Counted from the first letter of the stretch, positions 17,170 through 26,820 are shown. The stretch: 64,000 bases of DNA from Nocardioides yefusunii (GCF_004014875.1 NZ_CP034929.1:1364001-1428000), one strand, 5' to 3'. Program-made: numbers and translations. Notes: generated from the letters alone by a model not told the origin.

Positions 17170-19524
17170 GTGACGATCGACCCCACCCCCCAGGTTCTCT
17201 CCAGCAGCCTCACCGCTGCGGAACAGGCCACGCTGCGAGAGATCTCCCAGCGGGTGCTGTGGCTCTCGTCGGCGATGATCAACGAGGCCAACCGCGGCCG
17301 CGTCAACACCTCCGGCGTCAAGGTCGGCGGCCACCAGGCGTCGTCCGCCTCGATGATCGACATCATGGTCTCGCTCTGGTTCCACGAGCTCACGCAGTAC
17401 GACCGCGTCTCGGTGAAGCCGCACGCCTCCCCGGCGCTGCACGCGATCAACCACCTCCTGGGTGACCTCGACGTCAAGTACCTCACCACCCTGCGCGAGA
17501 AGGGCGGACTGCAGTCCTACCCGAGCCGCCTCAAGGACCCCGACACCGTCGACTTCTCCACCGGTTCGGTCGGCATCGGCGCCACTGCCGCGCTCTGGGC
17601 CGCGATGGGGCACCGCTACGTCGCGTCGCGCTTCCCCGAGACCCCGAAGGCCGGCCGCTTCATCTCGCTGCTCGGTGACGCCGAGCTCGACGAGGGCGCG
17701 ATCTGGGAAGCCGTCGCCGACCCGGCCGTCGCCTGCCTGGGTGAACTGCTCTGGATCGTCGACCTCAACCGTCAGTCCCTCGACCGCGTCGTTCCCGACA
17801 TCCAGACCCAGCGTCTGCAGGGCATGTTCGAGGCCGCCGGCTGGCAGGTCATCACGCTCAAGTGGGGCTCCACGATCTCCGCGCTCTTCAACCGCCCCGG
17901 CGGTGACGAGCTGCGCCAGCGTCTCGAGGACATGCCGAACGAGGAGTACCAGCGGATGCTGCGTGCCCCCCAGGACGAGGTCGCCGCCCGCATCCTCGGC
18001 TCCGACGCCCCCGCGGCGCTCTCCGAGTTGCTCGCCGGCGTCACCGCTGACGAACTCGCCATCGCGATCCGTGACCTGGGCGGCCACGACATCGGTCTGC
18101 TCACCGACGCCTACCGGGCCGTCGACGACACCCGCCCGACCGTCATCTTCGCCTACACCGTGAAGGGTCGCGGCCTGCCCACCGAGGGCCACCCCAACAA
18201 CCACTCCGCCCTCATCACCGAGGCGCAGATGCTCGAGCTCGCCGCCGCCTCCGGGGTGGACCCGGCCCAGCCGTGGGAGCCGCTTCCGGCCGGCCCGGCC
18301 GCCGACCTGTGCCGCGCCCGTGGCGAGGTGCTCAGGCGTGACGCGATCACGCCCACCCCGAAGATCAAGGTCCCCGCAGCGCTGGGACGTGCCCACCGTG
18401 CCCCGATCTCCACGCAGGCCGCACTGGGACGTCTGCTCACCGACCTCACGCGTGAGGCCCCCGAGGTCGCGGCCCGTGTCGTCACCTGCGCCCCCGACGT
18501 CGCCTCGTCCACCAACCTCGGCGGCTGGATCAACAAGACCGGCGTCTGGTCGGTCAACGACCGTCGTGACTGGTTCGCCGACGACGCCGAGCGGGTCCTG
18601 AAGTGGTCGGAGGGAACCGACGGCCAGCACATCGAGCTCGGCATCGCCGAGGTCAACCTGGTCTGCCTGCTCGGTGAGCTCGGCGCCACCTGGTCGCGCT
18701 GGGGCGAGCGCCTCATCCCGATCGCCACCGTCTACGACCCCTTCATCCCGCGTGCCCTGGAGCCGTGGTCCTACGGCATCTACTCCGGCGGTCAGTCGAT
18801 CATCATCGGCACCCCGTCCGGCGTCACGCTGGCCCCCGAGGGAGGCGCGCACCAGTCGATCTACACCCCGTCCATCGGGCTGGAGCAGCCCCAGTGCATC
18901 GCCTGGGAGCCGGCGTTCGCCCAGGACCTCGAGTGGACGATGCTGGCCGCGATGGAGCAGGTCGGCGTCGAGGGCGGCACGTCGTCCTACTTCCGCCTCA
19001 CCACTCGTCCGTTGCCGCAGGACCTCGCCAACCTGCCCACCGACGCCACGCTGTTGGAGCGTCGTCGCAAGCACGCAGTCGCTGGTGGCTACCGCCTCAC
19101 CGACCACGACCCGGCCACCGAGCAGGTCACCCTCGTCGGTGTCGGCGCGATCATGCCTGAGGTCATCGCTGCCGCCGAGGCGCTGAAGGCCCAGGGCATC
19201 GTCGCTGGTGTGGTCTGCCTGACCAGCCCCGACCTGGTGTTCCGTTCGTTCAACCGACGTGGTTCGGTCGGCAGCGCTGCCGCGAAGGCAGGCGACGACA
19301 TCGTCGACGTGCTGTTCCCCGAGCAGCACCGCGCACCGATCGTGACCGTCATGGACGGCCACCCGCACACGCTCTCCTACCTGGCGGGTGTGCGCGGCGA
19401 CCGGATCAAGTGCCTCGGCGTCAGCGACTTCGGTCAGTCGTCCAACCTGGCTGACGCGTACGCACTGCACGGCATCGACACCGACGCGATCGTCGACGCC
19501 TCCCTGGGGCTGCTGGGTCGCTGA
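17170..19524 (+). CDS. AceE/MdeB-like 2-oxoacid dehydrogenase E1 (transketolase-like)
   Basis: The 784-residue protein has the homodimeric E1 order: a thiamine diphosphate domain (SVGIGATAALWAAMG, then GDAELDEGAIWEA and IVDLNRQSLD), a pyrimidine domain (GQHIELGIAEVN, SYGIYSGGQS) and a transketolase C-terminal domain. It decarboxylates pyruvate or a related 2-oxoacid such as 2-oxobutyrate. It is about 100 residues shorter than typical AceE. An Lrp gene is divergent and no E2 or E3 gene is adjacent, as for MdeB of methionine catabolism. GTG 17170 was chosen: GGAG lies a few bases upstream, and the open frame before it overlaps the Lrp gene. Substrate is not fixed; AceE itself is the main alternative. 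Confidence 0.8.
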   Translation: MTIDPTPQVLSSSLTAAEQATLREISQRVLWLSSAMINEANRGRVNTSGVKVGGHQASSASMIDIMVSLWFHELTQYDRVSVKPHASPALHAINHLLGDLDVKYLTTLREKGGLQSYPSRLKDPDTVDFSTGSVGIGATAALWAAMGHRYVASRFPETPKAGRFISLLGDAELDEGAIWEAVADPAVACLGELLWIVDLNRQSLDRVVPDIQTQRLQGMFEAAGWQVITLKWGSTISALFNRPGGDELRQRLEDMPNEEYQRMLRAPQDEVAARILGSDAPAALSELLAGVTADELAIAIRDLGGHDIGLLTDAYRAVDDTRPTVIFAYTVKGRGLPTEGHPNNHSALITEAQMLELAAASGVDPAQPWEPLPAGPAADLCRARGEVLRRDAITPTPKIKVPAALGRAHRAPISTQAALGRLLTDLTREAPEVAARVVTCAPDVASSTNLGGWINKTGVWSVNDRRDWFADDAERVLKWSEGTDGQHIELGIAEVNLVCLLGELGATWSRWGERLIPIATVYDPFIPRALEPWSYGIYSGGQSIIIGTPSGVTLAPEGGAHQSIYTPSIGLEQPQCIAWEPAFAQDLEWTMLAAMEQVGVEGGTSSYFRLTTRPLPQDLANLPTDATLLERRRKHAVAGGYRLTDHDPATEQVTLVGVGAIMPEVIAAAEALKAQGIVAGVVCLTSPDLVFRSFNRRGSVGSAAAKAGDDIVDVLFPEQHRAPIVTVMDGHPHTLSYLAGVRGDRIKCLGVSDFGQSSNLADAYALHGIDTDAIVDASLGLLGR

Positions 19525-19540
19525 CCTGCCTCAGCTTCGT

Positions 19541-19592
19541 CGGGACGTCATAGGGATCGGGGCCTCTGGCCCTCGATTCCTATGACGTCCCG
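19541..19592. terminator. Hairpin between the E1 gene and the SIR2-like gene
   Basis: A perfect 14-base outer stem (19541-19554 and 19579-19592) continues inward for about 8 more pairs including G-T pairs. It lies between convergent genes and should terminate both. Confidence 0.6.
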
Positions 19593-19599
19593 CGGCGTT

Positions 19600-21075
19600 T
19601 CAGGGGCGAGGCGGCATCCAGCCGAGGCGTTCGGCCTGATGCAGCAACGGTGCCCAGAGTGTGGAGTCGCCGGGCAGCAGGTCGAGGACGGCCCGGACCT
19701 GGGTGGCCACCACCTGGTCGCGGGGCGGCAGCAGGCCTGCGAACCTCTCGTCGAGCAACCAGTGCTGAGGTCCGGATGCATGCACGCCCACCCGGTCGAG
19801 GAAGCGCAACAACGTGCGGTGCGGTCCGCCGGAGCCGTCGTCGCTGACGCGTATCCGGGCCAGCCGGTCGCCCCAGAGGGCGCTGACGTGCTCGCGCCCG
19901 GTCGGTGCGAGGTCGAGCAGTGTTCCGCACCGCTGGCCCGGGACGGGGTCTCCGGGGCGACGCAGCGCGTCGGTCAGTTCGGTCTCGTCGAGGTGGGACC
20001 CGAGCACCACCAGATGGTGAGTGGTCGCGAGGCCGCGCAGGACGGACGCGGCGGGGGCGTGCACGTTGGGTGGGGTGAGGCTGAGGTCCCCGGGGTGCTC
20101 GACGTCCCCGCGTGACTTCACCACCGTCGCCGTCGCGGTGACGTCCGCGCGCCACGGCAGGACCGCCGGCGGGTGGTCGTGGACCTCCTCGAGTGCCTGT
20201 TCGAGCATCGTGTCGGGGCAGGCGGTCACGACCTGGGTGATGCCGGTGCCGGCGACGAGGGCGTGCAGGAGGCCGGGACGCCCGGCGTCACGGACCGTCT
20301 CGACCCAGCGTCGTGTACTGCCGTCGGGGTCGTGGAGACGCACCAGCGAGGCCTGCTCGGCGGGCGAGACGGCACCGGAGTCGACGCCGGACAGGGACGG
20401 GATCGCGGCGAGGAGGGCGCGCAGTGTGCTCGTGTGGTCGGGGAGGCCTGCCGAGATCCCTGCGGCGGTGCCGAGGAAGAGCGCGGCCTGCCCGAGTGCT
20501 GCACGCCCGCCGAGGACCTGGGCGTGCTGGTCCAGTTCGGGGCCGAGGTCGCACGGCCAGGTGCGGCGGATCCACTGCGCCGCGGCGTACTCGCCCGCGT
20601 CCTGGGCGAGCAGGACGATGTCGACGCCGTGCTCGGCCGCCTGGTCACGCAGGGCCTCCAACTGGAGGCTGAGCCACGTGTGCGCTGCGAGGGGGAGCGC
20701 AGGTCGGCGCGTCGCGTCCGGGCGCGGCCGCGGGACAGGCAGCACGGGGACGGCGAGCAGTGGAAGAGTGCGCCCGGCTGACGACGGGAGGCGGGCCACA
20801 GCCACGGCGGAGACCACCCGTTTGAGGCGCAGCAGCACCTCGTCAGGGGTGCCGTCGTGGCTCTGCACCAGCCACACGGGGTGCTCGGGGACGCGGCCCC
20901 AGCCCTCGGGCCAACTGCGAGGACGCTCGGCCTTGCCGTCGGGCAGGAGGAACCGGTCGCGGGGATCGACCCAGCAGTCCTCGTCGAGCCCCAACAAGGC
21001 TGCGTCGTGCTGCACCGAGTCGAGGTGTCCGCGCACCACGTAGAGCTGTCCGGTGTTCGGCCTGCGTGATCCCAT
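19600..21075 (-). CDS. SIR2-fold protein with altered catalytic residues
   Basis: The 491-residue protein fits the bacterial SIR2-like family seen in defence-associated NAD hydrolases. An N-terminal domain (LYVVRGHLDS, VDIVLLAQDAGEYAAAQ) precedes the SIR2 core, which starts at ALFLGTAAGISAGLPD (residues 199-213). In this family the core should read GAGxS, then TNxD with catalytic Asn, then KxHGD with catalytic His. Here I see GTAAG, VVTACPD (Cys286 where Asn is expected) and KSRGD (Arg322 where His is expected). The late HLVVLGSHLDETELTDALRR motif is kept. It may bind NAD or ADP-ribose without cleaving it. ATG 21075 was chosen as start by the MGSRRPNTGQLYVVRG N-terminus. No partner gene is obvious. 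Confidence 0.65.
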   Translation of the reverse strand: MGSRRPNTGQLYVVRGHLDSVQHDAALLGLDEDCWVDPRDRFLLPDGKAERPRSWPEGWGRVPEHPVWLVQSHDGTPDEVLLRLKRVVSAVAVARLPSSAGRTLPLLAVPVLPVPRPRPDATRRPALPLAAHTWLSLQLEALRDQAAEHGVDIVLLAQDAGEYAAAQWIRRTWPCDLGPELDQHAQVLGGRAALGQAALFLGTAAGISAGLPDHTSTLRALLAAIPSLSGVDSGAVSPAEQASLVRLHDPDGSTRRWVETVRDAGRPGLLHALVAGTGITQVVTACPDTMLEQALEEVHDHPPAVLPWRADVTATATVVKSRGDVEHPGDLSLTPPNVHAPAASVLRGLATTHHLVVLGSHLDETELTDALRRPGDPVPGQRCGTLLDLAPTGREHVSALWGDRLARIRVSDDGSGGPHRTLLRFLDRVGVHASGPQHWLLDERFAGLLPPRDQVVATQVRAVLDLLPGDSTLWAPLLHQAERLGWMPPRP

Positions 21076-21220
21076 GCGCCACAGTGTGGCGGTTCGCGGC
21101 CGGGAGGAATGGACGTTCTCGCGCACTGAAGGATCAGGACGCAGACCCCCAGGTGCGACGGGCGCCTCGATCGGGGACGTCGGGAGGTGGGCGCCTGCCA
21201 AAGGTGTCGGTGGTCCTTCC

Positions 21221-21226
21221 TAGGCT
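21221..21226 (+). promoter_or_regulatory. -10 box for leaderless sbcD
   Basis: TAGGCT lies 7 bases before the sbcD ATG at 21234. It fixes the start and predicts a leaderless sbcDC transcript. Confidence 0.45.
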
Positions 21227-21233
21227 TCGCTCC

Positions 21234-22403
21234 ATGCGAATCCTGCACACGTCCGACTGGCACATCGGCCGCACCTTCCACCAGCACTCGACGCTCGAGG
21301 CGCTGAAGGAGGTGTTCGACGACGTCGTGCGGATCGTGCGCGAGCGCGAGATCGACGTGGTGCTGGCCTCGGGAGACATCTACGACTCCTCGACGCCGTC
21401 GGCCGACGCGGTCACGTTGTTCAACCAGATCCTGGTCGACCTGAGCGCGACCGGCGCGACGCTGGTGCTCACCTCGGGCAACCACGACTCCCCGACGCGG
21501 TTGGGCAGCCTCAAGGAGTTCGCAGCGGCCAGTGGCGTGCACCTGATCACCGCGGTCGAGCAGATCGAGACGCCGGTGACGCTCTCCGACGCCCACGGCG
21601 AGGTGCACTTCTACGGCCTTCCGTTCCTGGAGCCGTCGCGCCTGCGCAGCGTCTGGAACGTCGAGCCGATGCGCTCCCAGCACGACGCCGTGACCCATGC
21701 GATGAACCTGGTCCGCGCCGATCTCGCCGTGCGTGGCGGACGTTCGGTGGTGCTGGCCCACACCTTCGTCAACGGTGCCGAGGGTGAGACGTGCGAGTCC
21801 GAGCGCGACATCGTCTCCACCTTCGAGGTGGGCGGCGTCGACAAGGTGCCGGTCGACGCGTTCGACGGCATCACCTACGCGGCGCTCGGGCACATCCACG
21901 GACGGTCGCGGCTCGCCGAGCACGTGCGCTACTCCGGTGCGCCCCTGCACTACTCCTTCTCCGAGGCCGACAAGCCGCGCGGCGGGTGGCTGGTCGAGCT
22001 CGACGCCGACGGCCTCGGTGACGTCGAGTGGGTCGACGTGGTGGTGCCGCGGCGGCTGCGCCGGATCACCGGAACCATCGACGAACTCCTCACCGACACC
22101 GCCCACGAGGCTCTCGTCGACCACTGGGTCGCCGCAGTCCTGACCGACCAGGTGCGACCGATGGACGCCATGCGTCGTCTGCAGGAACGCTTCCCGCACT
22201 GCGCCCACATCGAGTTCAAGCCAGCCGTCGTCCACACCGACACCGACGACGGCTACGCCCAGCTGGTGCGTGGACGCAGCGACGACGAGGTCGTCGATGC
22301 CTTCCTCACCAAGGTCCGCAACGGCGTGGGAGCCACCGAGGCCGAACGCGAGCTGGTTCGCGGCGCGGTCGAGTCCCACCAGAGCAAGCAGGTGCACGCA
22401 TGA
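21234..22403 (+). CDS. sbcD: Exonuclease SbcD (Mre11-like nuclease subunit)
   Basis: The 389-residue protein has all the metallophosphoesterase motifs in order: HTSDWHIGR, ASGDIYDSS, SGNHDSPTRL, LAHTFVNG and LGHIHGRS. They bind two metal ions. With SbcC it forms the Mre11-Rad50-type complex that opens hairpins and trims blocked DNA ends. The length is normal. The start ATG 21234 follows a -10 box at leaderless spacing. It overlaps sbcC by 4 bases (ATGA). The SIR2-like gene is divergent, 158 bases away. Confidence 0.95.
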   Translation: MRILHTSDWHIGRTFHQHSTLEALKEVFDDVVRIVREREIDVVLASGDIYDSSTPSADAVTLFNQILVDLSATGATLVLTSGNHDSPTRLGSLKEFAAASGVHLITAVEQIETPVTLSDAHGEVHFYGLPFLEPSRLRSVWNVEPMRSQHDAVTHAMNLVRADLAVRGGRSVVLAHTFVNGAEGETCESERDIVSTFEVGGVDKVPVDAFDGITYAALGHIHGRSRLAEHVRYSGAPLHYSFSEADKPRGGWLVELDADGLGDVEWVDVVVPRRLRRITGTIDELLTDTAHEALVDHWVAAVLTDQVRPMDAMRRLQERFPHCAHIEFKPAVVHTDTDDGYAQLVRGRSDDEVVDAFLTKVRNGVGATEAERELVRGAVESHQSKQVHA

Positions 22404-25381
22404 AGATCCACCACGTCTCCCTCACCGGCTTCGGCCCGTTCCGGGGCAGCGAGTCGGTCGACTTCGACGCCTTCGCCGACGACGGCATCTTCCTGATCAC
22501 CGGTCGCACGGGCGCAGGCAAGACATCCATCCTCGACGCGATCACCTACGCCCTCTTCGGCCGGATCCCGCGCTACGAGACCGCCGCCGGCGACAAAGTG
22601 CGCTCCGACCACCTCGGGCCCACCGACCCCTGCGAGGTGACAGTGGAGTTCTCCGTCACCGAGGGGCGCCACCGCGTGACCCGCCGTCCGGCGTTCATGC
22701 GTCCCAAGCAACGCGGTGAGGGTCTGACGCCGGTCAAGGCGTTCTTCGAGATGTCCGCCCTGCGCGACGGCGAGTGGGTGGTCATCGAGACCAAGGAGGG
22801 CAACGCCGACAAGCACGTCTCCGACGTCCTGCCGCTCAGCGCCGAGCAGTTCCAGCAGGTCATCCTGCTCGCCCAGGGCCAGTTCCAGGAGTTCCTGGTC
22901 GCTGGTTCGGAGAAGCGTCGCGAGGTCCTGAGCAAGCTCTTCGACACCAGCCGGTTCTCGGCCTACTCCGCCGACCTCGACGAGCAGGCGCGCGTGCTGC
23001 GCCGCGACGTGGAGAAGCTCTCCGCCCAGCTCGGAACCCACGCCCAGACCCTGGCCAAGCAGGTGGGAAAGGACGTCCCCGAAACCGTCGAACCCGCCAC
23101 CGGTGCCGGTCTGCAGGAGTGGGCAGCGGTCTGCCTCGCCGCACAGCAGGACGAGGTGGCCCAGGTACGTGTCGCGGCCCAGGAGGCGGTGGCTGCCTTC
23201 ACGACGGCTCGTACCCTCCACGATGCCGCGCAGGAGACCGCACGTCGCCAACGTGAGCGTACGGTCCAGATCGAGCGCCAGCGCGCGCTCGCCGAGCAGG
23301 CCGAGGCCATCGAGGCGCAGCGTGAGCAGGTCGTGCTCGCCCGGCGTGCTGCGTTGGCCCAACAGGCCTGCGCCGCTGCCGCGCGCGCGGAGTCGTTGCT
23401 GCACGAAGCCGAGGCTGCTCGGTCGCTCGCTGTAGCGGGGTGGCGTTCCGCGCTGGATCCGGATGCTCCGCACGACGGACCGTCTGAGCAGGAGGCCCGC
23501 ACCGCGGCGGAGTCTCTCGCCGCGGACCTCGCTGCTCTGGAAGTCGCAGCGCGGACCGAGACGTCGGTTCCCGGTCTGGAGGCCGCCGTGGTGGCGGCGG
23601 ACCAGGCACTGGCCGCGTTCGAGGAGAAGCTCACCGCTGCGGCCGATCGCCGGGCCGAGCACACCGATCGTCTCGACGCCGTCACTGAGCGTGAGGCTGC
23701 CCTGGTCGATCTGCTTGAAGCGCTCTCCGATGCTCCGGCTGATTTGCAGGCAGCACGCGAGGGCCTGCAGGCGGCACAGGACCACGACGCACTCACGACG
23801 CGAATGGGCACGGCCGTCGTCGAACAGCAGGCGGCAGCCGAGGCGTCGACGCAGGCCCAACAGGCCCGCGACGCCCTCGTTGCCCGTCAGTACGCCGAGT
23901 ACGCCGGGGTGCTCGCCGCCGAGCTAGTCGACGGTGCCCCCTGCCTGGTCTGTGGCGGCACCGAACACCCCGCTCCGGCGACGCTGGCCGAGGACCACGT
24001 CGACGCCGCCACGCTGGAGACGTCGAACGAGGCCGTCGCCCGTGCTCAGGCGGTCGCGCAGGCCGCGTCGGGGCAAGTGGCACGCCTCGCCGCCCAGATC
24101 GAGGCGATGGAGGAGCGGACCGCGGGCTTTGACGTCGAGGCCTGGACGCTGCGCGTCAAGGAGGCCACGGTGCGAGCCGAGGAGCTCACCGCACTCCAGC
24201 GCGAGGCGAAGGAGCTGCAGGGCGTCCGCGCTGACCTCACCACCCAGATCGCTGCACTGACGTCCCAGGTGGACGGTGCCCAGGACGAACGTCTCCGGCT
24301 CGCGGGTGTTCTCACTTCCGCCCAGCAGTCCGTCGTCGACGCGCTCGCTGCTGTGGAGTCGGCGCGGGGGGAGTTCACCTCCGTCGCTGAACGACGCGCC
24401 GACCTGCAGGAACGTCACCGGGTCGCGCAGCGCACCGAGAGCGCCGTGCGTGCCGGGGTCGAGGCCGCGGGACGCCGCGACGAAGCGGTCCTCGCGATGG
24501 CCGAGGCGCTGAGTGAGCAGGGCTTTGCGGATGCTGCCGCCGTGGCAGAGGCCTCGCTCGCTCCTGAGGAGCTCCAGCGGCTGGCTGCTGCGGTCACCAC
24601 CCACGACCAGCAGACGGCTGCCGTGGCGGATCGTCTCGCAGCCGAGGAACTGCAGAATCTGCCCGCCGATCCTGTCCAGCTCGACGACCTTGTGACGGCG
24701 CTGGAGCGGGCTGCGGCTGTGCACAGCGACGCCGTGCTGGCCCTCGGTGCTGCGGAGAACAAGGCTGCGACGGTGGCGGACGTGGTGGCCGGCATCAGTG
24801 CGGCGCTGACCGGTTCGGCTGCTGCCCGTGCGGAGTACGAGGTGGTCAATGCTCTCGCCGCGACGCTGCGCGGTCAGGGACAGAACGAGAAGAAGATGGC
24901 GATCGAGGCGTTCGCCCTGGCTGCCGAGCTCGAGGAGATCGTCGCGGCTGCCAACCTGCGCCTGGCCAAGATGACGGCGGGCCGCTTCGAGTTCAGGCAC
25001 AGCGACACCGAGGACTCCAAGCGCGTCGCCTCCGGCCTGGGGCTCGACGTCCTCGATGCCCACACCGGTGAGGCCCGCTCGCCGAAGTCGCTCTCGGGCG
25101 GTGAGAAGTTCCAGGCCTCTTTGGCGCTGGCGCTCGGGCTCGCCGAGGTCGTCACGGCGCGTGCCGGTGGTCTGCGCCTCGACACCCTCTTCATCGACGA
25201 GGGCTTCGGCACCCTCGACCCGGAGACGCTGGAGTCGACGATGGCCACCCTCGACGGTCTGCGCGAGGGCGGACGCACGGTCGGCCTGATCAGCCACGTC
25301 GCCGCGATGAAGGAGTCCATCGCCTGTCAGTTGTACGTCGACGTCACGCCGGGCGGGTGGAGCACCGTCCGCCAGCAGTGA
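22400..25381 (+). CDS. sbcC: Exonuclease SbcC (Rad50-like ATPase)
   Basis: The 993-residue protein has an N-terminal Walker A (TGRTGAGKTS, residues 34-43), long coiled coils rich in Ala, Glu and Gln, a zinc-hook CxxC (PCLVCGGTEHP, about residue 515) and a C-terminal head with SLSGGEKFQASLALALGLAE and FIDEGFGTLD. It forms the ATP-driven clamp of the SbcCD nuclease. Start ATG 22400 overlaps the sbcD stop, so expression is coupled. Nothing is missing. The stop is 22 bases from the end of trhO, which is convergent. Confidence 0.95.
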   Translation: MKIHHVSLTGFGPFRGSESVDFDAFADDGIFLITGRTGAGKTSILDAITYALFGRIPRYETAAGDKVRSDHLGPTDPCEVTVEFSVTEGRHRVTRRPAFMRPKQRGEGLTPVKAFFEMSALRDGEWVVIETKEGNADKHVSDVLPLSAEQFQQVILLAQGQFQEFLVAGSEKRREVLSKLFDTSRFSAYSADLDEQARVLRRDVEKLSAQLGTHAQTLAKQVGKDVPETVEPATGAGLQEWAAVCLAAQQDEVAQVRVAAQEAVAAFTTARTLHDAAQETARRQRERTVQIERQRALAEQAEAIEAQREQVVLARRAALAQQACAAAARAESLLHEAEAARSLAVAGWRSALDPDAPHDGPSEQEARTAAESLAADLAALEVAARTETSVPGLEAAVVAADQALAAFEEKLTAAADRRAEHTDRLDAVTEREAALVDLLEALSDAPADLQAAREGLQAAQDHDALTTRMGTAVVEQQAAAEASTQAQQARDALVARQYAEYAGVLAAELVDGAPCLVCGGTEHPAPATLAEDHVDAATLETSNEAVARAQAVAQAASGQVARLAAQIEAMEERTAGFDVEAWTLRVKEATVRAEELTALQREAKELQGVRADLTTQIAALTSQVDGAQDERLRLAGVLTSAQQSVVDALAAVESARGEFTSVAERRADLQERHRVAQRTESAVRAGVEAAGRRDEAVLAMAEALSEQGFADAAAVAEASLAPEELQRLAAAVTTHDQQTAAVADRLAAEELQNLPADPVQLDDLVTALERAAAVHSDAVLALGAAENKAATVADVVAGISAALTGSAAARAEYEVVNALAATLRGQGQNEKKMAIEAFALAAELEEIVAAANLRLAKMTAGRFEFRHSDTEDSKRVASGLGLDVLDAHTGEARSPKSLSGGEKFQASLALALGLAEVVTARAGGLRLDTLFIDEGFGTLDPETLESTMATLDGLREGGRTVGLISHVAAMKESIACQLYVDVTPGGWSTVRQQ

Positions 25382-25402
25382 CGCCGGGTGGCTGCGGTGC
25401 CC

Positions 25403-26203
25403 TCAGGCGCTGCAGCCGCCTTCGACGCGTTGTCCGCCGCGCGGCTCGCGCCGCGTCGGCTCGTCCCAGACGGTGAGGTCGGGAAGCAGCGCCTCGCGCT
25501 CGTCGAAGACGAAGCAGGAGCCGTCCCAGTGGTCGCCGCCGACCTCCTCGAAGTACTTCAGGATGCCGCCCTCGAGCTGGAGGACGTTCTCGAAGCCCTG
25601 TTCGGCCATGTAGATCGAGGTCTTCTCGCAGCGGATGCCCCCGGTGCAGAAGCTGACGACCGTGCGGCCCTCGAGGTCTTCGCGGTGGTCGAGCACCGCC
25701 TGGGGGAACTCCGTGAACTTTTCGATCCGGAAGTCGACGGTGTTGCGGAACGTTCCGTAGTCGACCTCGAACGCGTTGCGGGTGTCGAGCATGAGGACCT
25801 CGCGGCCCTCGTCGTCGTGGCCCTGGTCGAGCCAGCGCTTCAGCGTCGTGGGAGCCACCGAGCGGCCACGCCCGTCCATGGGGCGGATCGTGGGGTGGTC
25901 CATGCGGATGATCTCGTTCTTGACCTTGACGAGCATCTTGCGGAACGGCTGCGTGTCGCTCCATGACTCCTTGGCCTCCAGCGTCGCGAACCGGTCGTCG
26001 GTGCGGAGGAGGTCGAGGAAACCGCGCAGCGGCTCGGTGTCGCCGGCGAGGAACATGTTGATGCCCTCGCGGGCCAGCAGGATCGTGCCCCGCAGACCGG
26101 CGTCGTTGCAGCGCTGCAGCAGGGCGGCGCGCAGAGCGTCGAGGTCGTCGATCTCGACGAACAGGTAGGCGGAGATGTTGAGCACCTGGGCGTCTGAAGT
26201 CAC
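25403..26203 (-). CDS. trhO: tRNA uridine-34 hydroxylase TrhO (rhodanese family)
   Basis: The 266-residue protein is the YceA/TrhO family. An N-terminal ferredoxin-like part ([30 protein letters not shown]) is followed by a rhodanese domain with the active-site loop [10 protein letters not shown] and [14 protein letters not shown]. The enzyme hydroxylates U34 of some tRNAs to ho5U using O2 or prephenate-derived chemistry. GTG 26203 is the start: TAGAAT lies 6 bases upstream, a leaderless arrangement. It lies downstream of ppnP on the same strand but a hairpin separates them. Confidence 0.92.
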   Translation of the reverse strand: MTSDAQVLNISAYLFVEIDDLDALRAALLQRCNDAGLRGTILLAREGINMFLAGDTEPLRGFLDLLRTDDRFATLEAKESWSDTQPFRKMLVKVKNEIIRMDHPTIRPMDGRGRSVAPTTLKRWLDQGHDDEGREVLMLDTRNAFEVDYGTFRNTVDFRIEKFTEFPQAVLDHREDLEGRTVVSFCTGGIRCEKTSIYMAEQGFENVLQLEGGILKYFEEVGGDHWDGSCFVFDEREALLPDLTVWDEPTRREPRGGQRVEGGCSA

Positions 26204-26209
26204 CGGAAG

Positions 26210-26215
26210 ATTCTA
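26210..26215 (-). promoter_or_regulatory. -10 box for leaderless trhO
   Basis: TAGAAT on the minus strand lies 6 bases before the GTG start of trhO. Confidence 0.5.
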
Positions 26216-26267
26216 GGTTCCGTGGTGCTCAGGAGTCGTTTCGGTGCGGGCGTGCCTCCGGGAACGC

Positions 26268-26328
26268 CGCACCCCACCGGTATGGGTCGTGAATTCAGTG
26301 AAATCGCGACCCGAACCGGTGGGGTGCG
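26268..26328 (-). terminator. Hairpin after ppnP
   Basis: A perfect 14-base outer stem (26268-26281 and 26315-26328) is followed, after a 2-by-2 mismatch, by a 6-base inner stem (26284-26289 and 26307-26312) with a 17-base loop. It lies just downstream of ppnP and should stop its transcript before trhO. Confidence 0.6.
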
Positions 26329-26343
26329 GGTGAAGAGAGTGGC

Positions 26344-26655
26344 TCAGCCGTAGTGGCAGACGTACGACAGGGTCTCGGTGACCTCGATGTCGAAGGAGGA
26401 GTCGCCCGGGACGGAGAAGGACTCACCGGCGGAGTAGGTGTTCCAGTCCTCGGAGCCGGCGAGGCGCACGCGGCACGATCCGCCGTTGAGCTCCATGACC
26501 TCGGGGGCCGCGGTGCCGAAGTTGAAGGTGTTGGGGAAGATGACGCCGGCGCTCTTGCGGACGCCCTCGGCGGTGTAGAAGGTGTGCGAGACGCAGCCGC
26601 CGTCGAAGTAGACGTTGGCGGTCGGGTCGAGGGTGACGTTCTCGTAGTTGCTCAT
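26344..26655 (-). CDS. ppnP: Pyrimidine/purine nucleoside phosphorylase (PpnP, DUF1255)
   Basis: The 103-residue cupin protein matches PpnP/Yai[58 protein letters not shown] and the C-terminal YVCHYG are family hallmarks. It splits purine and pyrimidine nucleosides with phosphate. Length and end are typical. It is preceded by the NlpC/P60 gene on the same strand with a hairpin between, and followed by a strong terminator, so it is probably a single-gene unit. No clear ribosome site is seen before the ATG. Confidence 0.95.
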   Translation of the reverse strand: MSNYENVTLDPTANVYFDGGCVSHTFYTAEGVRKSAGVIFPNTFNFGTAAPEVMELNGGSCRVRLAGSEDWNTYSAGESFSVPGDSSFDIEVTETLSYVCHYG

Positions 26656-26784
26656 GGGAGAACGCTGTCACAGGACGGTCACGGAGCTGTCAGGTGCCCA
26701 CCCCGACGACGCCGGAAAACGTCCCCTGTCCCGCCCCCCGCGTCCGGGTTCGCCGGGTGCGGTGCGGGGGAGCGGGACGCAACC

Positions 26785-26820
26785 CGCCCGCGTTCCGGAG
26801 GATCCGGTGGAACGCGGGCG
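26785..26820 (-). terminator. Hairpin after the NlpC/P60 gene
   Basis: A perfect 12-base inverted repeat (26785-26796 and 26809-26820) with a 12-base loop lies between the NlpC/P60 stop and ppnP. It probably ends the NlpC/P60 transcript. Confidence 0.5.

Noticed and set aside
19600..21075. Idea that this gene is the missing jetD
   Set aside because: Its motifs fit SIR2, not DUF3322/DUF2220 or Toprim, and it is 8 kb away on the other strand.
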